Source: CAZDRI01 sp964508055 (GTDB lineage Bacteria > Pseudomonadota > Gammaproteobacteria > PS1 > Pseudothioglobaceae). Taken from it: a stretch of 64,000 nucleotides of DNA. Each line of letters starts with the position of its first letter. Position 1 is the first letter of the stretch. The stretch is taken from positions 12,844 to 76,843 of the forward strand of contig CAZDRI010000004.1 in NCBI GenBank assembly GCA_964508055.1, given 5' to 3'. The notes under the pieces were generated by a model that was not told the DNA's origin, did not search any database, and was given only the letters and a program-made list of their open reading frames with translations. Shown here piece by piece: positions 54,550 to 63,161 of this stretch. The position numbers were made by a program, and so were the translations under genes.

Positions 54550-56160
54550 TTAAATATCCTTATCTTCTAAGTAATAGTACACTTGCCAAGAAACATGGTT
54601 TTTTGGTTTTTGAAAAATAGACTTAATAACCTTAGAATAACTTGCTATACAAATCATTCTAGTCACATCCATAAAATAATAAAAAATATTAATTTCAAAT
54701 TGATGCCACCATTCTTTACCTTTTTTACCAAGTAAAGCAAAAAATAATTTTGCTATAAATCTTAATGGGATAATCCAAATAGGTCTAATGTTTTTTTTAT
54801 TCACTGGAATATCATCGCCCCATACTCCTGCCCAATTCTCAGTTTTCAGCATACTATTATATAACTTTTGTTTTGCTTTTAATTCAAGAGGAACTTGTTG
54901 CCAAAATCTTAAATATTCATCATCCCATAATGGCAGCCGCCATTCATAACCATAAAATTCATAAGCTCTTTGCCCTGATATTACATATTTGCTTTGGCGA
55001 TTGATAAACTCAGAATATTCATAAATGCCATGGTCTTTATCACAAGTTGTAAGTTTTATGGGTATTTCATTTTTTAATTGCTGCTTAATATTAGCTAAAT
55101 TATTTTTAGTTTTTAAACTACCCCATAAACTAAAATGTTTTTTAATAGTTTCATTAAAAATAATAGCTAATCTTTGTTTTTTTAATAATTGACTATTATC
55201 TTTTTGTAAATCTCCATAAATATGTCCACCTGAAATAAAGTCTCCAGTCCCTCCATTTATAAATACTGCGTCTTTAGCTATCCAACTTTTTAATCTTGGG
55301 ATAGTTGATAAACTTTGAAAATATTGAATTGCTAAACAATTATCAGCAAAATCTAAGTAATCTTTAAATTTTTGAGATTGATAAAATTTTCTTTCTTCTC
55401 TAATAGTTAAAGGGATGAACTTAAATTCATAACCTAGTTTTTGAGCAATAATTTTCGCAATCTTAGCTTCAAAATTACCTTTTATGCCATAAGAATAACA
55501 CTTTACATTTTTATAACCTAAATACTTTAATCCCGAAACAATTAAGCGCGAATCGTTTCCTGCAGACAATGGGATAATAACTTGTCTACCATTTAAGCTA
55601 TCAATAGTTTTTTGTAAGATTTTTAAAGTAACTTTTTTTAATTCTTGTTGATATTCTTCATTATTTTTATTTATAACTTCCCAAGGTTGATATTGATAGT
55701 ATTGTATTTTTTGAGGATTTTTACTATTTTCAAAAACTACACATTGCCCTGAAATTAGAGAGTTTAAATCTTGATATAAAGTATCTTCACCAACAGTATA
55801 TCCAGACATTTTAAAAGATAAAATTGCGTCTTTATTTAACTCTCTTAGGTTGGCTTTTTTAACTAAACTAGGAGCTTGCGAATCAATAGACCAATTATTA
55901 TTATTTTTAGCATAAAACAGAGGTATTGAACGAATTTTATCTACAGCCATCATAGTCCAATTTTCTGTTTGAGCTACCAAAGCAAATTGACCATCTAATT
56001 TAATTAAATAATCTTTTATATCATTTATATTTAAAGGGCTAAAATCATTAATTAATTGTTTGGTGGTTTTATTAAATAAGTAGCCTTTAAGCCATAAAAT
56101 AATATTGTCAGTAGTGTGTTTTTTCCAAAAATATTCTTCTTTAATATTAATTCTAATCAT
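54550..56160 (-). CDS. Asparagine-synthetase-like protein lacking the glutaminase cysteine
   Basis: The 536-residue protein has a synthetase half with VIIPLSAGNDSRLIVSGLKYLGY (PP-loop, SxGxDS-like, near 195) and KFIPLTIREER. The N-terminal half keeps a glutaminase-like fold pattern (DGQFALVAQ and TMMAVDKIRSIPLFYA) but begins MIRINIKEEYFW, with no Cys2. It therefore cannot use glutamine in the standard way. In a glycan locus it may amidate a uronic acid or build another ATP-driven amide bond with free ammonia. It overlaps the third FkbM gene by 8 bp. Confidence 0.75.
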   Translation of the reverse strand: MIRINIKEEYFWKKHTTDNIILWLKGYLFNKTTKQLINDFSPLNINDIKDYLIKLDGQFALVAQTENWTMMAVDKIRSIPLFYAKNNNNWSIDSQAPSLVKKANLRELNKDAILSFKMSGYTVGEDTLYQDLNSLISGQCVVFENSKNPQKIQYYQYQPWEVINKNNEEYQQELKKVTLKILQKTIDSLNGRQVIIPLSAGNDSRLIVSGLKYLGYKNVKCYSYGIKGNFEAKIAKIIAQKLGYEFKFIPLTIREERKFYQSQKFKDYLDFADNCLAIQYFQSLSTIPRLKSWIAKDAVFINGGTGDFISGGHIYGDLQKDNSQLLKKQRLAIIFNETIKKHFSLWGSLKTKNNLANIKQQLKNEIPIKLTTCDKDHGIYEYSEFINRQSKYVISGQRAYEFYGYEWRLPLWDDEYLRFWQQVPLELKAKQKLYNSMLKTENWAGVWGDDIPVNKKNIRPIWIIPLRFIAKLFFALLGKKGKEWWHQFEINIFYYFMDVTRMICIASYSKVIKSIFQKPKNHVSWQVYYYLEDKDI

Positions 56161-56956
56161 TTATTTTATTAAAAACATTTTTAATATCAATCTCTGGATT
56201 AACTGCGACAGCATTTAAAAAAGTAGTACCAATCTTATTTTTAGTTAGGTACTTTTGATTTTTAACGATAAACAATACTTGATAATTATATTTTTCTAAT
56301 AAAACTTGACAGCGTGTATCGTACTCAAAAATAATAAATAAAACTTTGTTATTTTTTAAAAAATTACTCATACCTAAAAGAACTTCATAATCATGCTTTT
56401 CAGCATCAATTTTTATTAAATCAATTATTTCAATACCATTTTTTTGACAAAAATTATTAATAGTAACTGTCTTTACTTCCTGTATGGTGTGTTGTGTTGT
56501 GTTGTGTTGTGTTAAATAATGCTGCCCTGGGTCATCAGTTAAGACAAGTGTAGATATTCCTTCTTGATTTGAAACTGCGTATGGAAAAATCGCAATATCA
56601 CTATTTTCATTGCTATTTGTTTGTAAGCGTTCAAAATTAATATTATTTGCTTCAAATGAGAATAATTTACAAGAATTACCCAAAGATTTTGCTATATGTA
56701 GGGAAATTACGCCAATAAATGCTCCAACATCTAAACAAGTAAATCTCTTTTTTTGTAGTTTTAAGAAAATAGCAATATTTTGAATACAATAAATAACACC
56801 CCTATCATCTGTTCTACAACCAGTTAAAATAGAACTTCTAAGTCTCGTATTTATCCAAAGATAATAAACAACACCAAATTTATCTTTAAATTTAACCTTG
56901 CCAAAAACAAATGCAATAAAATAATATAAATACGCTTTTATTCTTTTTAATAACAT
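56153..56956 (-). CDS. FkbM-family methyltransferase with pentanucleotide repeat (third of three)
   Basis: The 267-residue protein has the SAM motif FTCLDVGAFIGVISLHIAKSL (near 72), FSFEANN and the family segment DLIKIDAEKHDYEVLLGM (near 185). Between them residues 149-157 (TQHNTTQHT) are encoded by five tandem TGTGT units. Gain or loss of one 5-bp unit would shift the frame in mid-protein and remove the C-terminal part of the fold. In this sequence it is in the ON frame. A 2-bp gap separates it from the upstream gene. Confidence 0.85.
   Translation of the reverse strand: MLLKRIKAYLYYFIAFVFGKVKFKDKFGVVYYLWINTRLRSSILTGCRTDDRGVIYCIQNIAIFLKLQKKRFTCLDVGAFIGVISLHIAKSLGNSCKLFSFEANNINFERLQTNSNENSDIAIFPYAVSNQEGISTLVLTDDPGQHYLTQHNTTQHTIQEVKTVTINNFCQKNGIEIIDLIKIDAEKHDYEVLLGMSNFLKNNKVLFIIFEYDTRCQVLLEKYNYQVLFIVKNQKYLTKNKIGTTFLNAVAVNPEIDIKNVFNKIND
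56488..56513. repeat. Pentanucleotide tandem repeat, TGTGT x5 plus partial unit
   Basis: Five perfect TGTGT units (56488-56512) and one further T lie inside the third FkbM gene; the coding strand reads ACACA units. Because 5 is not a multiple of 3, slippage by one unit changes the frame. Confidence 0.95.
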
Positions 56957-56958
56957 CC

Positions 56959-58536
56959 TTACCCCCCAATTAACAACTCTCTAAACTCTGTGCTATCAAC
57001 TTTTTCTTGCCAGTTATTAGTTAAAGCATATTCTAATTCTTTTTTATCTACATAAAGTAAATTGTCATCGTCAAACCAAGCTTTAATGTTTCTACATCTT
57101 TTATCAACCATAGGTCTTATATCTTCTCTTACTCCATAGCTATTTGATGAATCTAGCAAACTAATGCGCACAATAGGTTTATTACTAATAAACATATGAC
57201 CTACTGCTGTACTATATATACAATCAATTAAAAAAATATCTGCATGTTGCATAACTTTTTCAAACCTGCATTTTGGAATGCTATATTTTTCCAATAAAGG
57301 GTGTGTTAAATTTTTATCTTTGAAAATTCCTTCTGGATGCGGTTGACAAATAAGATTTATATTCATTTTATCCAACATAGCAGTTAGTCTTAATTGCCAA
57401 TCTAAATAAACCATAGCATTAGAAAAAATAGGATTTTTATTTAAATCATACACTGGAGAACTAATATAAATAATTGTTGGTTTTTGTTTTTTTTTATTAA
57501 TTATTTTTTTTGTTTTGTGGAATTGGTTTTTAAAAAATGGGCAGCCATCAATAAAAGAAATATTTGGATTTATGTTTTTTGTACAAAGCTTTGAAATTAT
57601 TTCTTTAGCTTTTGGTGATATGCCGACAAATTCACTTACAACAGCTAATTCTTGGAGTTGGTTATTTTCTTTTGAGAAAATTAATATTGGAGTAGTTGAA
57701 TGAGAAAAACCTACTGCATTACCTTTTTTATATAAAGTTGCTAAAGCTAATAATCTAAAACTATAACCACCCCCTGTTCCAATCCAAATATTTTTTGGTA
57801 ATTTTTGATATTGATATAAAGCTTCTAGAGCATGAAAATCTCTTTTAATACTCTGATTAATAAAATCACAAGCTAATTCTTTTAATCTTTTTTTACATTT
57901 AGTTTCTAATTTTGTTTCATCAATTAGCAATTTATAAATATCCTCACATAACTCATCATAATAATCAGGTAAAGGTTGCTTTTTATATAATTTGTTTGCT
58001 TTATCAATAATATTAAAATATTGATAGAAATATACTCTTTTTTTACTTAATTGGGCTTTTCTTACCAATACCTCATTATGTCCTACAGCGATTACATCTG
58101 GTTTGATTATAGTTAGTGGTAATTTCCACCATTTTGTCCAAGATAAAGTTCTAACAATTCTTCTTAAAAAAGGAAGTTTTATTTTTGGGTCAATAACAAT
58201 TTGTTTAAATTTATTTTTTAAGTACTTTTCTTTTCCAGTTTTTAAATAATTAAATTCCGGTATTGTTGATATTAAATCAATACTTTGTTTTTGACTGTTT
58301 TGAACTGCTAATGTAGCAATAAATAAACCATTAACTCTAACCTTAATAAACTTAATTGATAATAAAAATAAATTTTGTTTTTTTTTATTATCTATATTTT
58401 CAGCATAATGAATTATATTCTGCTCTTGTTGTGCATAATCTTTCTCTATGTCTTGTTCTGATAGCATCCAAGTAAAATTATGTTGCCAGTTTGGCACACT
58501 CAAAGATGCTTTAAAATCAAAAACTGTTTTTTTCAT
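56959..58536 (-). CDS. Putative capsule/polysaccharide glycosyltransferase-like protein (525 residues)
   Basis: A large soluble protein. The middle has NIWIGTGGGYSFRLLALATLY and VGFSHSTTPILIFSKE; the C-terminal third has TIIYISSPVYDLN, LICQPHPEG and HADIFLIDCIYSTAVGHMFISNKPIVRI. These resemble the nucleotide-binding half of GT-B or CDP-glycerol-transferase-like capsule enzymes. It has no signal peptide or membrane helix. It overlaps the upstream methyltransferase gene by 20 bp. The family is not recognised with certainty; glycan assembly is inferred from fold pattern and location. Confidence 0.6.
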   Translation of the reverse strand: MKKTVFDFKASLSVPNWQHNFTWMLSEQDIEKDYAQQEQNIIHYAENIDNKKKQNLFLLSIKFIKVRVNGLFIATLAVQNSQKQSIDLISTIPEFNYLKTGKEKYLKNKFKQIVIDPKIKLPFLRRIVRTLSWTKWWKLPLTIIKPDVIAVGHNEVLVRKAQLSKKRVYFYQYFNIIDKANKLYKKQPLPDYYDELCEDIYKLLIDETKLETKCKKRLKELACDFINQSIKRDFHALEALYQYQKLPKNIWIGTGGGYSFRLLALATLYKKGNAVGFSHSTTPILIFSKENNQLQELAVVSEFVGISPKAKEIISKLCTKNINPNISFIDGCPFFKNQFHKTKKIINKKKQKPTIIYISSPVYDLNKNPIFSNAMVYLDWQLRLTAMLDKMNINLICQPHPEGIFKDKNLTHPLLEKYSIPKCRFEKVMQHADIFLIDCIYSTAVGHMFISNKPIVRISLLDSSNSYGVREDIRPMVDKRCRNIKAWFDDDNLLYVDKKELEYALTNNWQEKVDSTEFRELLIGG

Positions 58537-59236
58537 TAATATAATTTTTAATGATATATATTTTTTCTACCCCATCAGTTCCAGAGATAAAATTAGAAGT
58601 CAACTTATAGATTAAATAGAATATTTTAAATCTCCAAGCATTTGCCCTAAAATCATTCTTAGAAAAGTAATCTCTATTATAAGTTTCTTTAAAAATTCTT
58701 AAATTAGATTTATCTAAATTATGCTTAAACACACAATCCGAAATTAAATTTATATGTCCACTACCAATTAAATCTCTTTCAGTAAAAAACTCAAAATCAT
58801 TGGTAAGCAAATACCTTAACCTTAACGATTTTCTACTAATATTAGGCGTGGTAACAAATAAAACTGTATCAGTATGCATTAATTTGGAAACATTTCTAAT
58901 AAAATGAAATTGATTTTCTAAATGCTCTATTATCTCTATTGCGAAGATATAGTCATATTTACCAATATCATCAAAATCTTTATTTAAATCTCTTAAAGTT
59001 ATATTTCTTGAGTTCTCTTTACTATCCCTATAATCCTTTATGTCTACAGATTTAATATTAGTATAACCATGGTCTATTAATCTTTGTTCATATGCACCAT
59101 GACCAGAACCAAGTATTAATATAGAAGTATTTTTATCGTTCTCTAATAGTTTAAACTCTTCAAAAACTTTGTTGTGCAAATTTTCATCTGCACCCATTTT
59201 TATACCTTTATAGTACCTTATATGTTTTTCTATCAT
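58517..59236 (-). CDS. Class I SAM-dependent methyltransferase
   Basis: From the ATG at 59236 (GGAG site upstream) the protein is 239 residues. It shows ILILGSGHGAYEQRLIDHGYTNIKSVDIKD (SAM motifs I and II), YDYIFAIEIIEHLENQFHFIRNVSKLM (post-I) and LFVTTPNISRKSLRLRYLL, the methyltransf_23-type pattern common in O-antigen loci. A TTG five codons upstream (59251) is a weaker start. It is coupled to the 525-residue gene by overlap. Confidence 0.8.
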   Translation of the reverse strand: MIEKHIRYYKGIKMGADENLHNKVFEEFKLLENDKNTSILILGSGHGAYEQRLIDHGYTNIKSVDIKDYRDSKENSRNITLRDLNKDFDDIGKYDYIFAIEIIEHLENQFHFIRNVSKLMHTDTVLFVTTPNISRKSLRLRYLLTNDFEFFTERDLIGSGHINLISDCVFKHNLDKSNLRIFKETYNRDYFSKNDFRANAWRFKIFYLIYKLTSNFISGTDGVEKIYIIKNYINEKNSF

Positions 59237-59275
59237 ATAGAACTTCTCCAACTTTCATAATAAAATAAATAGTTT

Positions 59276-60301
59276 TCAAAAATCCAAGGTAGATTTTTTT
59301 ATATATAAATTATACAAATCTTGTGCAACATCATCTATGTTAAACATTGGTTGCCATCCTAATTGTTTCTTAGCCAAATTATTATCACCATAAGAAACAG
59401 CAACATCACCAATTCTATCTTGTATTATTTCGTAATTGATTTTCTGTTGAAAAGTTTTCTCAAATGCTGATAATATTTCAAATACTGAATATTTTTGACC
59501 ACTGCACAAATTTAATATTAATGGCGTTTTTGATAATTTGTTTAACAGAGAATCAGCACTTAAACAAATACCATTTGCGACATCGCTAACATGAATAAAA
59601 TCTCGTTCACAGCTTCCATCCTTTGTATTATAGTTATTTCCAAATATCTTAATTTTAAATTCTAGATTTTTTAATGCCATAACAATACTATTAAAAAGAT
59701 TATTTGGTTTATGGTTTGAAAACTCATCTATTAAACCACTTGTATGAATGCCAACAGTATTAAAAAACCTAAGCACAATATAGTTCCAGCCATCGTTTTT
59801 TTGATACAAGTCTGATAATAAAGTTTCTGTAAAAACTTTACAACGAGCATAAGGGGAAACTAAAGACACTTTAGAAGTTTCAGTTAAAGGCATTTGGTTG
59901 TCATTATCATAAACTAATACCGAAGAAGCGAATATAATTTTTTTAACTTGATACTCTTCCATAATACTTAGCAAGTTAACAGTTATTAATAAATCATTCT
60001 GAAAGCTTTCTAAAGGGTTTGAATAAAAATGTGACACTTGCTTTATTCCTGCAAGATGGATTACTAAATCAATATTAAACTTAGAAAATAATTCTTTTAT
60101 TTTTTTTTTACTATTGAAGTTTATTTTTTCTAATAAAGCATATTTTCCTGTAATTTTATAAATTTTTCTATTTAATATATTAAGTTTTGATAAAGGTTTA
60201 TTATCTGCTATTATGACTTCATAGTCGTTATTTAATAATTCTATACAAGCATGAGCCCCTATATATCCACCTCCTCCAGTAATCATAACCATTTTAGGCA
60301 T
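59276..60301 (-). CDS. galE: UDP-hexose 4-epimerase (GalE family)
   Basis: The extended SDR (341 residues from the ATG at 60301) has MITGGGGYIGAHACIELL (NAD loop), HLAGIKQVSHFYSNPL, the catalytic SPYARCKVFTE (Y-x3-K), LRFFNTVGIHTSGLIDE and RDFIHVSDVANG, ending with GWQPMFNIDD. It interconverts UDP-glucose/galactose or the N-acetyl forms. A TTG two codons upstream is possible. It follows the GT4 gene by 2 bp. Confidence 0.88.
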   Translation of the reverse strand: MPKMVMITGGGGYIGAHACIELLNNDYEVIIADNKPLSKLNILNRKIYKITGKYALLEKINFNSKKKIKELFSKFNIDLVIHLAGIKQVSHFYSNPLESFQNDLLITVNLLSIMEEYQVKKIIFASSVLVYDNDNQMPLTETSKVSLVSPYARCKVFTETLLSDLYQKNDGWNYIVLRFFNTVGIHTSGLIDEFSNHKPNNLFNSIVMALKNLEFKIKIFGNNYNTKDGSCERDFIHVSDVANGICLSADSLLNKLSKTPLILNLCSGQKYSVFEILSAFEKTFQQKINYEIIQDRIGDVAVSYGDNNLAKKQLGWQPMFNIDDVAQDLYNLYIKKSTLDF

Positions 60302-60303
60302 AG

Positions 60304-61479
60304 TCAAAAGGCTTCTTTCTTAATATTGACAGACTTAAAAAGGTTTATTAATTCTTTTGCACTATTATCTATGGTGTGTTTTGAAGCTTCAACAAAAGAA
60401 GACTTAGAGAATTTTTTATAAATTTCCTTATCATTAAATATCTTTTCTATATGTTTAGCAACATTGTCAGTGTCGCCAAATGGAACTAAGTAACCATTAA
60501 TATTATTTTTAAACATTTCATTTACGCCAATAATATCCCAAGCAACTAGAGGTAAGCCAAAAAACATAGCCTCAGCAAGTACTAATCCTGCAGATTCTCT
60601 ATGGGATAGAAATAAAAACAAATCTGCTGTTTTATAAAAATCATATATATCTTCTCTCATACCCATAAATTGGACAACATCACCATATTTTTTAACTAAT
60701 TTATTATGATAATTTTCATCTCTATACCCACCTAAAAATATAAATTTATAACTTTGTTCAGATTTACTTAAAACAATGGCTATTTGACAAAAATCTTCTA
60801 TACCCTTAGCCTTTGTTTCTCTACCTGCTGACAAAATAACTTTGTCATTTTCTCTAAACCTTAATTTTTTTCTTAGATTTTTATATTTTGTACAATTAAT
60901 TTTCCTTATACCATATGGATTTATTTTAATTTTTGTATTAGGAATTTTAAACTTTATTATAGCTGTATTTTTAGCAGCAATACTTGGACAAATCACTAAA
61001 TCGGCTTTACTAAAATTAAAAACATATAATTTAGAGTAAAAATTATTAATTGTTTTTCTAATACTAAATATATCTTGCCAATAAAAATATTTCAAAGGTT
61101 TATTCTCTACGAAAGCACCATGCCAATGTGCAATAATAGGAATGCCCCATTCTTTTTTAATATATCCTAACAGATGAGGGAAATGCACATTTATATGAGT
61201 TATTTTTTCCTTTTGAATTATACTAAAAATTAGCTTTTTAATTGCTTTTACTTTATCTCGTCTATTAAATAAATTCTTAGCAGAACTAGGCGGTAGCGGT
61301 GCAAATAAGACATTTATTTCATTTTTTTTCATCATATTATAAAATTTGTCTTTAGCATTATATAAAACTAAATAAGATATATTTAATTTATTAAGTTCTC
61401 TACAAATATTTAATAAATAAATTGCTACTCCTTCTATACCACTTGGACTTCTTTGTTCTTTAATAAATAAAATTTTCAT
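60304..61479 (-). CDS. Glycosyltransferase family 4
   Basis: The 391-residue GT-B enzyme has KILFIKEQRSPSGIEGVAIYLLNI at the start, VILSAGRETKAKGIEDFCQIAIVLS at the second domain (near 218) and LFLFLSHRESAGLVLAEAMFFGLPLVAWDIIGVNEMF (E-x7-E), plus NGYLVPFGD. It would transfer a sugar from a nucleotide donor during repeat-unit assembly. It begins the galE-containing transcript; 166 bp upstream hold no gene. Confidence 0.86.
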   Translation of the reverse strand: MKILFIKEQRSPSGIEGVAIYLLNICRELNKLNISYLVLYNAKDKFYNMMKKNEINVLFAPLPPSSAKNLFNRRDKVKAIKKLIFSIIQKEKITHINVHFPHLLGYIKKEWGIPIIAHWHGAFVENKPLKYFYWQDIFSIRKTINNFYSKLYVFNFSKADLVICPSIAAKNTAIIKFKIPNTKIKINPYGIRKINCTKYKNLRKKLRFRENDKVILSAGRETKAKGIEDFCQIAIVLSKSEQSYKFIFLGGYRDENYHNKLVKKYGDVVQFMGMREDIYDFYKTADLFLFLSHRESAGLVLAEAMFFGLPLVAWDIIGVNEMFKNNINGYLVPFGDTDNVAKHIEKIFNDKEIYKKFSKSSFVEASKHTIDNSAKELINLFKSVNIKKEAF

Positions 61480-61645
61480 TATTGTTTATAGGGCTTGACT
61501 GATTAAGGAGTCTTTTCTTAAGTTGATTAAACAACTTTTTATGTGAATTTAAGTTTTTTTAAAATAGCAATAAGTATGTTTATATAAAACACCTTAAAAA
61601 CAAACAGTTGTTATTATCATATTTGTTAAAGTTGAACTTAGACAA

Positions 61646-62428
61646 TTAGAAAAAATCTGAACCTAATATGTTGTATTTACCTAATCTTTGTTCTAATAGC
61701 TCAAAAGTTGTGATATCTTTTTTGTTATCCCATTTGATTTCATAATTTCTTTTAAAGTTCCTTTCTAGAAATCTAGCATTATTTGTTCGTCCATCAACAA
61801 TAATAAATGTGCCTGGAAGAAATGTTGACTCCATAAGTAGCAGGTCTCCAGACATAACAGTTCGTTCTTCACAATTGAAACTTAAACCCTTAATACTTCC
61901 TTTAACATCTTTTGCACTTGGTCCATCAAGATAAATAAATTCAGCAATAACATCTGGGATTTTTTTGTAATAATGGCAAAGTTGTCCATTAAATGTACTT
62001 ATTTCAACATCACTTTGTTGAAAACAAACTAAGTCAATCAAATGTTTAGGAAATTGATTTTTAGTATTTTTAATCCATTTATCTGATGTATCCACAGAAA
62101 ATATTTTAAACATAAAGCGATTTCTTATTTTAGGTTTATTCGGCATAGCCTCGTATTCTTTTAGGTTTTTTTTCAAAGCATCAGCCATAATAATAGTTGA
62201 ATACCCCAACCCAAATTCTAAAATAGTAAATGGCTTTCTTTTCCTTACTAATTTATGCAAACGAACTAAATCATCTGCTTCTGGTGGAAATGGAATATTC
62301 AATTTTCCACTTACAGAATCAAAAACTTGTTCTTTATAATTTATATTTTCTTGAAAATTTATTATTTTATTTAATTTATTTAAATTAATATACTGTTCAT
62401 TATTTTTATACTGTATAAGTCTATCCAT
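61646..62428 (-). CDS. SAM-methyltransferase-like hypothetical protein
   Basis: The 260-residue protein has a Rossmann-type motif FTILEFGLGYSTIIMADAL (near 93) and FKIFSVDTSDKWIKNT, then FIYLDGPSAKDVKGS and LLLMESTFLPGTFIIVDGRTNNARFLE, in the order of class I methyltransferases. The N-terminal 60 residues are not recognised. AGGGG precedes the ATG. It lies between the CMP-sugar synthetase and the GT4 gene. Methyl transfer is inferred from the motif only. Confidence 0.62.
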   Translation of the reverse strand: MDRLIQYKNNEQYINLNKLNKIINFQENINYKEQVFDSVSGKLNIPFPPEADDLVRLHKLVRKRKPFTILEFGLGYSTIIMADALKKNLKEYEAMPNKPKIRNRFMFKIFSVDTSDKWIKNTKNQFPKHLIDLVCFQQSDVEISTFNGQLCHYYKKIPDVIAEFIYLDGPSAKDVKGSIKGLSFNCEERTVMSGDLLLMESTFLPGTFIIVDGRTNNARFLERNFKRNYEIKWDNKKDITTFELLEQRLGKYNILGSDFF

Positions 62429-62483
62429 AATTTTTACCCCTTAATATTTAGCGTTTAGCATTTTAATACAATGCGTACTGATT

Positions 62484-63161
62484 TTATTTTTTAGCATTTA
62501 AATTACTATACATTAATTGCTCTGCAATTAACCAATCATTTCCTTCATCTACTTCAGTCATAGTATATTCAGGCATTTTGTAAATTGATATTTTGCCACT
62601 TAGTCTGTTTTTATATTTTTTGATATTAGCAATAGAATTAATATAAAATGCACCATTTTCAACTAATGTCCCACTCCAATCTTGTCTTCTAGGGCGTTTT
62701 TTATAATCATAATTTAATGACTCACCTTTTTTATTCCAAAAGAACTTTTTTACTATTGCACAAGATAGCAAACTATCAGCATTGCTATCTTTAAGTTGCT
62801 GAAGTGATAAATCAATATCCTCAGTGGTGGTAAGTGGAGATGTGGCTTGCATTAACAAAAATAAATCGTCATCAGAAAAATTATTTTTATATAAAAATTC
62901 AAGCATTACAGACTCTGTTGTAGCCTCATTAGATGCATTTTTTTTATCTCTATCATAAATAGTAACTTTAGGAAAATTGAATCTTTTTATTACATTTTTT
63001 ATTTCTTTACAATCTGTTGCCACATATATTTTATCTATATTGTTAGAGTTAACTGCTGCAGATAAAGTCCAATATATTAGTGGTTTGCCGCATAAATTTT
63101 TAATATTCTTAAATGGTATAGACTGGCTACCACAGCGAACTGGAATAAAGGCTATATTCAT
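62484..63161 (-). CDS. neuA: CMP-sugar synthetase (acylneuraminate cytidylyltransferase family)
   Basis: The 225-residue protein starts NIAFIPVRCGSQSIPFKNIKNLCGKPLIYWTL, the NeuA/PseF nucleotide signature, followed by IYVATDCKEI, LLMQATSPLTTTEDID and ENGAFYIN, ending TEVDEGNDWLIAEQL. It activates a nonulosonic or other sugar acid as its CMP form. No NeuB/NeuC or Pse synthesis genes are visible in the window, so the exact sugar is unknown. Its ATG directly follows the TylF-chimera stop (TAAATG). Confidence 0.85.
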   Translation of the reverse strand: MNIAFIPVRCGSQSIPFKNIKNLCGKPLIYWTLSAAVNSNNIDKIYVATDCKEIKNVIKRFNFPKVTIYDRDKKNASNEATTESVMLEFLYKNNFSDDDLFLLMQATSPLTTTEDIDLSLQQLKDSNADSLLSCAIVKKFFWNKKGESLNYDYKKRPRRQDWSGTLVENGAFYINSIANIKKYKNRLSGKISIYKMPEYTMTEVDEGNDWLIAEQLMYSNLNAKK

